This document shows positions 50,358 through 59,825 of a DNA stretch of 64,000 bases, in pieces. The notes beneath the pieces were generated by a model that worked only from the letters and a program-made list of their open reading frames with translations, searched no databases and was not told where the DNA came from. Position numbers and translations under genes: made by a program. Source of the stretch: Hemerocallis citrina (Eukaryota > Streptophyta > Magnoliopsida > Asparagales > Asphodelaceae); contig CM030366.1 in the NCBI GenBank assembly GCA_017893485.1, positions 77,195,227 through 77,259,226 on the forward strand, given 5' to 3'. The stretch's first letter is position 1, and each line of letters begins with the position of its first letter.

Positions 50358-52038
50358 CTAGGTTTGCCCGTTGACACGTGCCTACGGCACACCTTCGGAA
50401 CGGTGCACTTGGTTTGATTATATAAACTAGTTTTGGAGGTCCAGTAAATTAAATGAAGTAGCAAACATATTATATGAGGATGCAGTATATCTACCTTTAA
50501 GCTCAACCATCGCCTTCTTGATCATTAGCTTGAACTTACCTGGAATGCATATAATTTGTTAGAAATACTGCATAGAGTTTTTTTTAACGTCAGCATCACT
50601 TTTAGATGCTTGTAATCGTTATGCAAGGACATTATCATATAGGTTTTATAGAGCTTACTCTAATCTCATAACCACTATGAGCATGTCTAAATACAATGGT
50701 AACGCAAGTGCAGGTGTGAAGGTATCTACAATACCAATAATCTAAACATTTGTTTGCCTGAGACTCAGTTTGCAATTAAAATATCTCTTATTATTATTTC
50801 AACCAAAATGAAATACATGATGTTCTCAAAACTCTAATCAAAGCTAATTATTTCTTTTATCTCCACTTTGTCTCCCCATTGCACCTTTACAAAAAAAATC
50901 AAAATGGATAAATAACAAATTTACTTTAGCTGTCTTTTTTGAATGGAGAGTTTGCACCCTTCACTGGTAAACTCCAGTCATCTCAATCCTATATATTCAA
51001 ACATACACTAAAAGTTCTTATATGTTATATTATCCATGGTTTCTAATAACCAGTGAAGGGAACACTTCATGATAGTATTTTCTCTTATAGTAAAAAAATT
51101 AATGTTGCATATTTGCCAAGTTAGTTTAGGTTGCTGGTCAGCTTACCTGTCCTGTTATGGTTTGGAAGCCCAAATTGAGGCAACCGAATAATCCATCTCT
51201 CACTTGCATATACCTTAAATCAAAACTAATAAAAAAACTCATCAAATAAATTACTAAATTAAAAATTTTTAAACCCCAAAATAAAACAATCATACCTCTC
51301 TGAACTTAGATCTCATGCACACAAAAAATTCGAGTCGGAAAAAAATGGGTAATCCCCTGCACACAAAATTAAAAATTAGAATAAAAATTCGGTTAATGAG
51401 ATAAAATTAGAGTCGTCGCATCGCATATAGAGGCTCTTGATTCGGTAGAGGGGAGTCGCTGATACGGAGTCGCTTGATATTCATGCTAGATTTGGTGGAG
51501 GAGAGTCACCGATACGGAATCAGCAGCGGATCAGATATCGGCGACGACCTCTTGATTGGGGTTGGACATTGGATTTAGATTTGGATTTGCTTTGAAATTT
51601 TCAAATTTTCAAATTTTCAAAATTTATTAATTTTTTTAAAATTTTTTTATTTTAAAAATTTTAAGTTTTTTTTAATTTTTTAAAAAATTTTTATAAGTTT
51701 TTTATGTTTTTGACTTTTTTAATTATTTTTAAAGTTTTTAAAATTTTAATTTTTTCAGTTTTTAAGTTTTTGAGTTTTTAAGTTTTTTTATTTTATATTT
51801 TTTTAAAATTTTTAAAATTTTTATTTTCTTAATTTTTTGAATAGGAGAGAGAGAGTGTGTGTGTGTGTGAGAAATAATTAAATAAATAAAGGGGTTGTTT
51901 TGGGTGGGGGTTTTGAATTTGAGTTTTGGGGGGAAACTTTGGGGGGGATGTGTTTTGTGAGGTTAGATCTAAGCCTTTAATGTTGGGGGGATTAAAGGAG
52001 AGCCACTTGATAGCTTTCTTTGTATTTTATTATATAGA
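50358..52038 (-). mobile_element. Non-autonomous Helitron (1681 bp)
   Basis: On the minus strand it begins TCTATATAATAAAATAC (from 52038) after an A and ends CAAACCTAG (50358) before a T: the TC start, CTRR end and A/T target of Helitrons. A hairpin GTGCC-GTA-GGCAC lies 20 bases before the 3' end. Caulimovirid-like coding remnants run up to both borders, so the ends are also fixed by context. No Rep/helicase is encoded. Inside are a low-complexity T/A region (51590-51850), a GTGTGT run (51854-51868) and 50,400-51,580 of unassigned AT-rich sequence that could include captured gene pieces. Confidence 0.7.
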
Positions 52039-52794
52039 TAGGAATTAAGTTAGGATGAATAATATTACAAAGACAAAACCATCAATACTCTCAGAAATTT
52101 ATATGATAAACATTCAAGAGTTGGAAGAATATTACAATGGTCCAGAATTTGTAGGAATTATAAGAAAAGATTTAAAAATCATAAATAAGAACATAAATGA
52201 ATTAAGTAGATATATTACATAAGACACTGAAAAAGAATTAGGCATAACAGAAGAATAAATGAAGGAGTTAGAAGCCATAACAAAACTTAATATAAACATT
52301 TTACAATTAGAAGAATAAATGGAAAATCTAAATTCAGAGAAAGTAGAAGAAGCCTTAAAAAATCTAGATATAATAAACGAAGAAATGAAAATGGATCAAG
52401 AATATTCAATTAATATATACGAAATATTAAGACCATCACCTAACAAAAGGCCGTATCACCTACCCTGGAAATGACATGATAAAAAAAATAGAAAGAAAAA
52501 GAAATCCCAAAATATGAACCTGTAGAACACCACGAAAAAAGAATAGCAGGAAATGGAGAATGGCTAGATCTAGACTGCGTAAAAGATGTAGATAAAACAA
52601 TAGAGAAATGAGTAAAAGATTCACTAATAGTAGGATTTAGGCGAAACCTATTAGGAAATACATTTGAGAAATGTATAGAAGCAACCTTATAGGAATAATA
52701 GCAAAATGGTGGAATGGGCTGAAGGAAAAAAGAAATACTATCAGAGAATTAAGATCAATTGATGATAAATGAACACAATACTGAAGAGAATCGT

Positions 52795-52960
52795 TTATAC
52801 CGTTTTCCGAGTACATGAACTATAAAATCCACCACTAAGTCTAAACGAAACTTGTTTGTATGTAGCAACCATGTGGTAAATAAATGGGACGCATGAAGTG
52901 CTACATTAGTTAGGATTAAAATAATTTATAGACTTAAGGATTGACACGACATCGTTGTAT
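52795..52960 (+). repeat. Relic related to the G-family LTR
   Basis: GTAGCAACCATGTGGTAAA, then GGGACGCATGAAGTG and CTACAT match 4159-4205 in the solo LTR, and inversely 15060-15110 and 20400-20450 in the G LTRs. Borders and a target duplication are not clear. It interrupts the caulimovirid remnant. Confidence 0.6.
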
Positions 52961-53430
52961 TTTAATAAATTATAAACTACTATGGAACATGTAAACAACA
53001 AATTGTTATGAAGAAGCAAGACCAAATAATTGGGGATGCAATAATAAAAATAATAAAATAAAAAAAAGTAAACACAAATTTCAAAAATAAACCAAAATAC
53101 AGAAAAGCTTTGTAGAAGAAAGATATAGAAAACCTAATAAAAGATACTTCAAAAGAATAAATAAAAACAAACAATATCCAAAAAACCCAAACAAATGTAA
53201 TTGTTATATATGTGGAGAAGTAAGACATATATCACTAAACTGTCGTAAAAGAATGAAAAAAGAAAATATAAACTATGTAGAAGAAATTGAAGAAATGTAT
53301 AGCATAAATTATCAACGCATAGAATACGAAGAAGATTGGTCAGATTTAAGTGAAGATGTGGAAATAATGGTAATGGAAAAAGATAGTGAAAGTAGTGAGG
53401 ATGAAATAGAGAAACATGAGATAAATGTGA

Positions 53431-54027
53431 TGTTGCCGCTGAATCTGGTGTGAGGGCAAACAGATAGTATTTATGGATTCTTGGAAAACTTTGAATAGCA
53501 AACCTGTTACCTGTTCTGCCGGAGTTTGATCGTTGACTCCTGCCGTTCACCTGCAAAAAGTGCAAGACACCGGGGTTGATCCCGGCGACGCACCCTCCGA
53601 TGCTCAAGTCAGTAATCAGAAGTGATTATGAAAGAGCGTAAAAACTGGCAAAAGATTGATTACCTCTTAATGGAGATGGATGGGAGGTATTTATAGGCGC
53701 CGCTGGGATCAGATTAGGAATGTAATCCCCCTATAATCAGATAAGGAATGTAATCCCTAATCCCCAGTGAAGGGATAGATATGAATCAAGGCCGTTGATC
53801 AGTATTAATCAGAAATCCTAATTCCATCCTTTCTGGATCGGGTTTAATGCGGGTTGAAACCCGCACCCCGTTGAGGTGGATCCGTTTGCGGGTTAGTGGG
53901 TCTTCAAGGAGGAGAACCCGTACCTGCTTCAGACCCATTGGTGGTGAAATTACCGTTTTACCCCTGGGCTTTAAGATTCGTGCCCGATTTGGATGATTCC
54001 GATTTAATCCCATTTTTAGCCACATCA
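53431..54027 (-). repeat. E1 3' LTR (597 bp)
   Basis: Plus-strand TGTTGCCGCTGAATCTGG to AGCCACATCA. On the minus strand it starts TGATGTGGCTAAAAATGGG, has TATAAATA (53695-53688) followed by GAGGTAATCAATCTTT, and holds CACCGGGGTTGATCCCGGCG-like hairpin sequence (53571-53590, plus strand). Confidence 0.95.
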
Positions 54028-54076
54028 CGAGCCCCCTACTCCCGAAGACTGAGTTTGATCAGCCTTTGAGGAGTAG
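54028..54076 (-). promoter_or_regulatory. E1 polypurine tract with stem-loop
   Basis: Minus-strand GGGAGTAGGGGGCTCG precedes the LTR. CTACTCC (54036-54042) and GGAGTAG (54070-54076) pair across a 27-base loop, as in E2. Confidence 0.75.
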
Positions 54077-54449
54077 TTTTACTGTTTTAATGGCTGGTGG
54101 AGTTGTATCGGGGCCCAAATGAATGGTTTCGAATCTTCGCGGGGGGCAGTATGGTGATTTTCTAAGTTAGATGCATGCTCAGAGTTGTTTTTAAACTCTT
54201 CTGGACCTTTGGTGATTTTTATCTATTTTTTCAGAATATTTACTTAATTTTTGCGAAGTGTTGATTCATCGTTCGGGGGCCTTAATAAATGGTCCTAGGC
54301 GATAATTATTCTCTCGGGGGTTCAAAAATATTTTCCCGATTTTATAATTATTTTCTAGGATTTTAAACCAATTTTCCTGAATTTTTAATCATTTTTTCGC
54401 AATTTTTTCAGTAAATAAAACGATTTTAATAAATAAAATACCGAATTAT
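54077..54449. other. E1 spacer between PPT and array 2
   Basis: Non-coding. It contains TTTTAATT and GATTTTTA-type repeats of short words and no visible gene. Confidence 0.6.
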
Positions 54450-55935
54450 TGCGTGGCACGATCTGAACCGTTGATCTCGAGCGAGCGCGGAATTCTGGAA
54501 GATCGGATGGGCGAAGTCGCTCGGCAGCAATTTTTCTCGCTTTTGTGGGTCGGATGGGCACTTGCTCGGAATCCGAACGAAGTGGCTCGGCTCTTCCTCC
54601 GCGCAAGTGGCTCGGATCGCCAGTCACTCGGCTCGAAATACCGAGAAACGTGGAGCGATCTGGGCCGTTGGATCTTGACGCGAATCTTGAGACTGGCACG
54701 GTTTCCAAGAGAACACTATCTTGTCGTTTAGTGGACGTGGCGCAATCTGGATCGTCCATCATCTGAGGCGCGAATTTCGTGATGATCCAACGGTCGGGGA
54801 TGCTCGGAAGCATTTTTCTTCACTTTCGTAGCTCGGATTGGCACTTGCTCGGAATCCGAGCGATATAGCTCGGTTTTACCCTCGGGCGAGTGGCTCGGAT
54901 CGCTTGTCACTTAGTTCGGATCGCCGAGCGACGTGGAGCGATCTGAGCCGTCGGATCTTGGTGCGAATCTCAATGCGAGCTCAGTTTCCAAGAAAACACT
55001 ATCTTTTCGTGTAGTGGTGCTGGCAAGATCTGAGCCGTCTGATCGAAATCTAGCGAGAATCTTGAGGAGAAAGTTGTTTTTCTCCATTTCAGAGCTCGAA
55101 TTGGCACTTTCTCGGAATCCGAGCGACATAGCTCGGTTTTACCCTCGGGATGGTGGCTCGGATCTCTTGTCACTTAATTCGGATCGCCGAGTGACGTGGA
55201 GCGATCTGAGCCATCAGATCTTGGCGCGAATCTCGATGCGAGCTCAGTTTCTAAGAAAACACTATCTTGTCGTGTAGTGGTGCTGGCAAGATCTGAGCCG
55301 TCTGATCGAAATCTAGCGCGAATCTTGAGGAGAAAGTTGTTTTCATCCATTTCGTAGCTCGGATTGGCACTTGCTCAGAATCCGAGCGATATAGCTCGGA
55401 TCGCCTGTCGCTTGGCTATTGGCTCCAAGGGACGTGGGGCGATCTCAGCCGTTTGATGGTGGCACGGATCTCGAGGCAGGCACGGTTCCTAAGAAAATAC
55501 TATCTTGCCGTTTAGCGACGCTGGCATAATCTGGGCCGTCTGATCGAGATCTTGCGCGATTTTTGAGGAGAAAGTGGTTTTTCTCCATTTCGTAGCTCGG
55601 ATTGGCACTTGCTCAGAATCCGAGCGATATAGCTCGGATCGCTTGTCGCTCGGCTATTGGCTCCGAGGGACGTGGGGCGATCTCAGCCGTTGGATGTTGC
55701 CACAGATCTCGAGGCAGGCACGGTCCCCAAGAAAACACTATCTTGTTGTTTAGTGCCGCTGGCATGATCTGGGCCGTCTGATCGAAATCTAGCACGAATC
55801 TTGAGGAGAAAGTGGTTTTTCTCCATTTCGTAGATTGGATTGGCACTTGCTCGGAATCCGAGCGATATGGCTCGGATTGCCTGTCGCTCGGCTATTCGAT
55901 CCGAGGGACGTGGGGCGATCTCAGCCGTTGGATGT
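54450..55935. repeat. E1 array 2: units of 283, 263 and three of 238 bp
   Basis: ACGTGG-GCGATCT starts at 54648, 54931, 55194, 55432, 55670 and 55908. Each unit has a GATCTGAGCCGT...GGATCTTG block, AACACTATCTTGTCGTTTAG, TTTCTCCATTTCGTAGCTCGG and TTGGCACTTGCTCGGAATCC. The last three steps are exactly 238 bp, so the newest amplification lies nearest the antisense promoter. Confidence 0.9.
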
Positions 55936-56093
55936 GGAGTGCCGAGCAGCCTTACTTAGGGGGTCGAAACGTCGCTCCCTTTGCCATCAGTCGTGTCTCT
56001 TCATTACTTAGCCGTTTGGGCTTTTGTAACGGTTCAAGGGAGGCCCAAGTGTCGCGCCTTTACGTTACAAAGCCCAAGAGGCGCCGTTTTCAC

Positions 56094-56289
56094 TATAAGT
56101 TTTCACCCCCTCAACACTTCACCTCATTTCTCACTTTCACTTTCTCACTCTTGATTTTCACTTGCAAGCGAGGCTGTTAGCTCTCGAGTGGCGGTGCTAG
56201 CTGTCGCGGCCAGGCGTTTTATTTTCCGGTGATTTTTCCGACCGTAATAGTCACTTCAAGGTCAGTCCCCTCTCCCCATCTTTGTAAAA
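56094..56289 (+). promoter_or_regulatory. Antisense promoter and leader of ORF X (E1)
   Basis: TATAAGT at 56094-56100, then CACCCCC, a pyrimidine-rich block (CATTTCTCACTTTCACTTTC), then CCGGTGATTTTTCCGACCGT (56226-56245) and TCAAGGTCAGT before the ATG at 56290. The order matches E3. The promoter starts about 160 bp after the last array unit begins. Confidence 0.55.
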
Positions 56290-57286
56290 ATGGTTAAGTT
56301 ATCTTCCACGGACGAGACCCACTCCTCGGACATAGGCGTCAGTCGAGTGGTCAGGCCGAGCAAAGATAAAGGGAAGAAGGTCGTGGAGCCGACCGAAGGG
56401 ACTTTGGTTCGGCCAAACACAGTCGGGGAGGTTGCAGAGCCACTCCAGAAAGTTGAGGCCCGGTCTAACAAGGGCAAGGGTGTGGAAACCATTATTGAGC
56501 ATCCGAAGAGAGCAGGGGAACTGGGTCGGCAGCCGAGCATTCTGTCCAGCGTCGGCAGTGTGCGGAGCTACACTGGAGAACTGTTGAAGAAGGTGACGCA
56601 GGGCACGGCCCAATCAATCGAGGAAAATGAGCCGAGGGAAACCTCCGAGGTGGATCATATCTCTTCGGTGCTGACGAGGCGGATCTGCTTCGGATCCGGA
56701 GTGGGTTCCAAATCCCAGCAGAGTACGGACTTTTGCTCCCCGGCCCCGGCTTCCGAGCGTGCACCTCGTCCTCGGCCGATATTTGTGTTTTTCTCGCTGA
56801 CTCACTAAATGCCGGACTTCGTCTACCGCTGCACCCTTTCGTGGTGCAGGTGCTGCAGTGGTACGGCCTGTGTCCGGCTCAGCTGATGCCGAACGTGGCG
56901 GCACGTGATGGCGTTTGTTCTTCAGTGCCAGGAGGTCGGCACCGAGCCGAACATGTTTGTCCTTCGGAGTCTCTACCGACCTTGCCAACCTAGCAAGAAT
57001 GAGCAGAGGTTCTACCTCTCACCGAGGAAGGGCGTGAAGTTGATCGAAAACTCAGACTCGATCAAGCACTGGAAGGAAAAGTACTTTCTCGTCCGAGCCC
57101 CTGAGCCATGGGCGATACCGACGGTGTGGTTGAGGGAAGGTCTTCCGAAACGTGTGAAGAAAGAGCCTGTGCTCAGCAATGAGGAAGCCAAGGTCGTGGA
57201 GAAGTGGCACGGCCTTCCGACCCTCAGCTGGAAGGACATTACGGAGGAGGCATTGTTCCGAGGGGGTCTCAGTCCGATCGACCCCA
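56290..57286 (+). pseudogene. E1 ORF X exon 1: gypsy-type transposon domain
   Basis: The ATG opens a hydrophilic N-terminus (MVKLSSTDETHSSDIGVSRV, then KDKGKKVVEP). The domain then follows in three frames. After a break near 56675 come LLLPGPGFRA and NAGLRLPLHPFVVQVLQWYG; after a second near 56895 come RFYLSPRKGVKLIENSD, REPWAIPTVW-like APEPWAIPTVWLREGL and SWKDITEEALFRGG. The same blocks in E3 are in a single frame. The exon ends CCCCA/GTAGGA (donor weaker than GTATG in E2/E3) and the split codon joins exon 2 in frame. Apart from the two frame changes it is well preserved. Confidence 0.85.
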
Positions 57287-57371
57287 GTAGGACTTTTCTG
57301 TACTAGTTTTTTCTTTGAAGTTTTTTTTTTCTTTGAAAATTTTTCTAACTCTCTTCGCCCGGTTTGTGCAG

Positions 57372-57889
57372 AATCTTCCGACATGGATTACAAAGGCTTG
57401 ATGGCGAAGGCCCGAGTGGCAAGGGAGCAGGAAACGAGGAAGAGGAAGAGGACCGTGTCCGGACCTCAAGGTGGCCGAGCGCCCAAGGTACCCTCGGTTT
57501 CTCCGACCCCCGAGCGCCCGATTATTGAGGCTTCTCAGGCCGAGACCCAGAAAGAGCTCGTCGAGCCGACCGTCTTACCAACCTCGGATGTGCCGACCCC
57601 GTCGGCGCAAACGGATGCTTCGGGGTCTTCCGGCGGAGTGTTCAACATCAGTGCGCTGTTGGCTCTCGACGTTCCTCCACTTACTGCCGAGGCGGAGCGG
57701 ATTTTGACCGAGGAGCACAAGCGCATCTTCATCCCCGACTGGAGGGTGATGAAGGTCGACGGGTTTTTGGGGGACGGAAACATTTGTATGCAGGCGGTGA
57801 AACACCTGCCGACCCCCAAAGACCGAGCGGCGTTGAAGGCTCGTGAAGTTGGTGACGTTGCGATGCAGATCCCTCGGAATACTATGTCG
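57372..57889 (+). CDS. E1 ORF X exon 2
   Basis: Acceptor TTTGTGCAG, donor ATGTCG/GTAAGT. The exon is fully open: SSDMDYKGLMAKARVAREQE, a basic KRKRT cluster, a Pro/Ser/Thr-rich linker, then PPLTAEAERILTEEHKRIF, PDWRVMKVDGFLGD and NICMQAVKHLPTPKDRA. The last block is shared with E3 exon 2. It starts in the phase required by exon 1 and ends in phase 0. The product is unknown; the basic cluster suggests nuclear or nucleic-acid contact. Confidence 0.75.
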
Positions 57890-57967
57890 GTAAGTAGTGA
57901 ATCACTTTCTTGAAAATTTTTCTAAGTTTTTGTACTCGTTCTTGATAGTTTCTCATGTTGCCTGTAG

Positions 57968-58549
57968 ACCCTCTGCCATTTCAACCACTTGCTCGAGGAA
58001 TTTGAGAGCAAGGAGAAGGAGATGACAATTCTGAACGACCGTGAACGGTCAGAACGGTCCAGAGCGGTGAGGGAGCTGGAGGCCGAGCAGCTGTGTTCTA
58101 CTTCGCTCGAGGCCGAAGTCGCCAACTTGAAGGCTCAGCTTGCCGAGGCGCTGAGGAGCTCGGCCGCCGAGGCCTCCAAGGTCGAGGCCATTGAGAAGGA
58201 GAGGGCTCAGCTTGAAGGGGAATTGTCTGAAGCTCGGAAGGCGACGGAGGATGCCTTGAGTGAGCAAGCATCGAAGGTGGCAGCCGCCGAGAAGGCAGTT
58301 CGGGACGAGGCCGAAGCTCATATGCTGACGAACATGGAGGAGGCGTATGGCCGAGCTCTGAAGCACATCGTCGCTCGGAACCCCGGGTTTGACGTCTCAG
58401 ACTATTATTTCTACGACTCTGTGGAGGGCGAGGAAGAGATGCCCTTGGCCGCGCTCGCTCCAGGACCGGAGGGCGAAGACGCCGAGGGCGAGGGTGGTAC
58501 TGGTCGGGTAATTGTAACTGTGCCGACCGATGATGAGGTCGACCCTTGA
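57968..58549 (+). CDS. E1 ORF X exon 3 (coiled coil and acidic tail)
   Basis: Acceptor CTGTAG, then TLCHFNHLLEEFESKEKEMT in frame with exon 2. About 120 residues of Glu/Ala/Leu/Lys heptads (AEVANLKAQLAEALRSSAAE and on) form a long coiled coil. MLTNMEEAYGRALKHIVARN and an acidic tail (EDAEGEGGTGR, then VPTDDEVDP) follow, with TGA at 58547-58549. The whole exon is open, 193 codons, which is unusual in this decayed neighbourhood. Confidence 0.75.
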   Translation, partial: TLCHFNHLLEEFESKEKEMTILNDRERSERSRAVRELEAEQLCSTSLEAEVANLKAQLAEALRSSAAEASKVEAIEKERAQLEGELSEARKATEDALSEQASKVAAAEKAVRDEAEAHMLTNMEEAYGRALKHIVARNPGFDVSDYYFYDSVEGEEEMPLAALAPGPEGEDAEGEGGTGRVIVTVPTDDEVDP

Positions 58550-58550
58550 C

Positions 58551-58620
58551 TTTGTCGTCTTCTTTTCTGTTTTCTTTTTCCTTGACTTTGTCGTCTTCTT
58601 TTCTGTTTTCTTTTTCCTCT
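58551..58620. repeat. 36-bp tandem duplication after the ORF X stop
   Basis: CTTTGTCGTCTTCTTTTCTG, then TTTTCTTTTTCC, occurs twice in direct succession. Confidence 0.85.
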
Positions 58621-58640
58621 TTTTTTTGTAACGCCTAACT

Positions 58641-58657
58641 GCGGACTAGCCACCGCC
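58641..58657 (+). promoter_or_regulatory. Conserved motif downstream of ORF X (E1 copy)
   Basis: GCGGACTAGCCACCGCC, 91 bp after the stop; see 5337 and 43925 for the E3 and E2 copies. Confidence 0.5.
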
Positions 58658-58802
58658 TTTTGTAAACTCTTGGATTTCAATGAAAACTTTGGTGGGGATT
58701 TGGCTGAGGATTATGAAACTTTTACAAAAATGTTTAACTCTTTTTGCTCGGATTGCGTCCTTAATTGTCGAAGATTTCTCTTGATATTTCTCCGCTTTTC
58801 AG

Positions 58803-59642
58803 GTTGATTTTGGTCCAATTACTGAGGTCTCCTGCCTCCGCACTGAGTTAGAGAAAACGAAGAAGGCTCTTTCTCGCAATCGGAACAAAGCATTTTATGA
58901 CTTCTTGAATTTGGAAGAAATCAAAGCGACGGCGAGAGGGTATTTAAGCGAGTTAAGGCAACTGTGGAAGCAGTCACGAACGACGCCTCTCGAAGGCGAG
59001 GTAGAGTTGATCCGTAAGGGTCTCTTTGATGTCGAAGCAAGAAACAGTGAACTGCTGGCGGAGATTTGTCAATTGGAGGTGCTGGTGAAAGAACACTCAG
59101 CCGAAGAAGAGGAGTTAGCTTCGAAGGTGGGGATGTTGGTGTCCGAGCACGACCAGTTGTTGGCCAGAATCAACAAATTAAGGAGGATCACGATCGATAG
59201 AGGTATCGAAGTGACTCATTTTTGTCGCATAGTGGCCGACAATACTACTGTCGCAGGCTCGTTTAAACTGCCTCGTCTCAAAACATCGGCGGCGGACGAG
59301 ATCCTGAGAGATAGGATCATCGAGCTGGAGGAGGAGATCGCTTCGCTAAAACCTCAGCCTGTAAGGGCCAATGTTCGGAGCACGTCCTGCACTCGCGAAG
59401 AGAGCGAAAGAGGGATCACTTTCTACGAACTTGCGACTCGCTTGCCTGCTGTTAGGCGAAGCCCAGCAGATGCTCAGAGTGCCGTAGCTATTTCGTCCAG
59501 TGGGGCGTCGGTTGGGGCCACCGCTAGAACTAGCGATGAAGGGGGATCTCGCTTCATAGGTCTAGAGTCGAGCTCAGAAGTGAGGCGACGTCGCCCTCGT
59601 GTGTCTCTGAACCGAAGCATTCCCCTTCCAAAGAAGCACTGA
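58803..59642 (+). CDS. E1 ORF Y (coiled-coil protein, exon without its own ATG near the start)
   Basis: It starts right after a CCGCTTTTCAG acceptor with VDFGPITEVSCLRTELEKTK and is open for 279 codons to TGA at 59640-59642. Two coiled-coil stretches (RTELEKTKKALSRN; DEILRDRIIELEEEIASL) flank a Leu-rich middle. The C-terminus has NVRSTSCTREESERG, DAQSAVAISSSGASVGATA and a basic end (EVRRRRPRVSL). The first in-frame ATG is about 110 codons in. The exon starts in phase 0, matching the end of ORF X exon 2. A polyadenylation-like AATAAA is at 59711. Function unknown. Confidence 0.7.
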   Translation, partial: VDFGPITEVSCLRTELEKTKKALSRNRNKAFYDFLNLEEIKATARGYLSELRQLWKQSRTTPLEGEVELIRKGLFDVEARNSELLAEICQLEVLVKEHSAEEEELASKVGMLVSEHDQLLARINKLRRITIDRGIEVTHFCRIVADNTTVAGSFKLPRLKTSAADEILRDRIIELEEEIASLKPQPVRANVRSTSCTREESERGITFYELATRLPAVRRSPADAQSAVAISSSGASVGATARTSDEGGSRFIGLESSSEVRRRRPRVSLNRSIPLPKKH

Positions 59643-59825
59643 ATAAGTTGTATAATGCTCTTCAAACTATTGTAAAAACCTTGTCGTAGCGTCAGCTTGG
59701 TCCGGGCCCTTAATAAAAAAGTTCCTTTTGTTTCCGATGTTTGAGTGCTGTGATGACAAATTGATAAGTATGACTTTTCCAACTTTTGACAACTACTCAA
59801 AATCAGAAGCAAATCTTCCTTCATA

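Larger units (their letters stand above)
50100..53430 (+). pseudogene. Endogenous caulimovirid (pararetrovirus) fragment, split and decayed
   Basis: Three AT-rich pieces with plant-pararetrovirus-like coding remnants: about 50166-50357, 52039-52790 and about 52990-53430, separated by a Helitron and an LTR-like relic. The last piece has a coat-protein type C-terminus: a basic stretch, a C-x2-C-x4-H-x4-C zinc knuckle (53202-53243, CYICGEVRHISLNC) and a Glu/Asp-rich tail. The middle piece has Lys/Glu-rich helical sequence and a KWWNGL word, as in caulimovirid capsid proteins. Many stops and frame changes interrupt all parts. RT, protease and movement protein are not recognisable. The copy ends at 53430 where E1 was inserted. 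The genus cannot be told. Confidence 0.65.

Noticed and set aside
52980..53228. Hydrophobic minus frame opposite the caulimovirid remnant
   Set aside because: The plus strand carries the zinc knuckle; the minus frame reflects A-rich composition.
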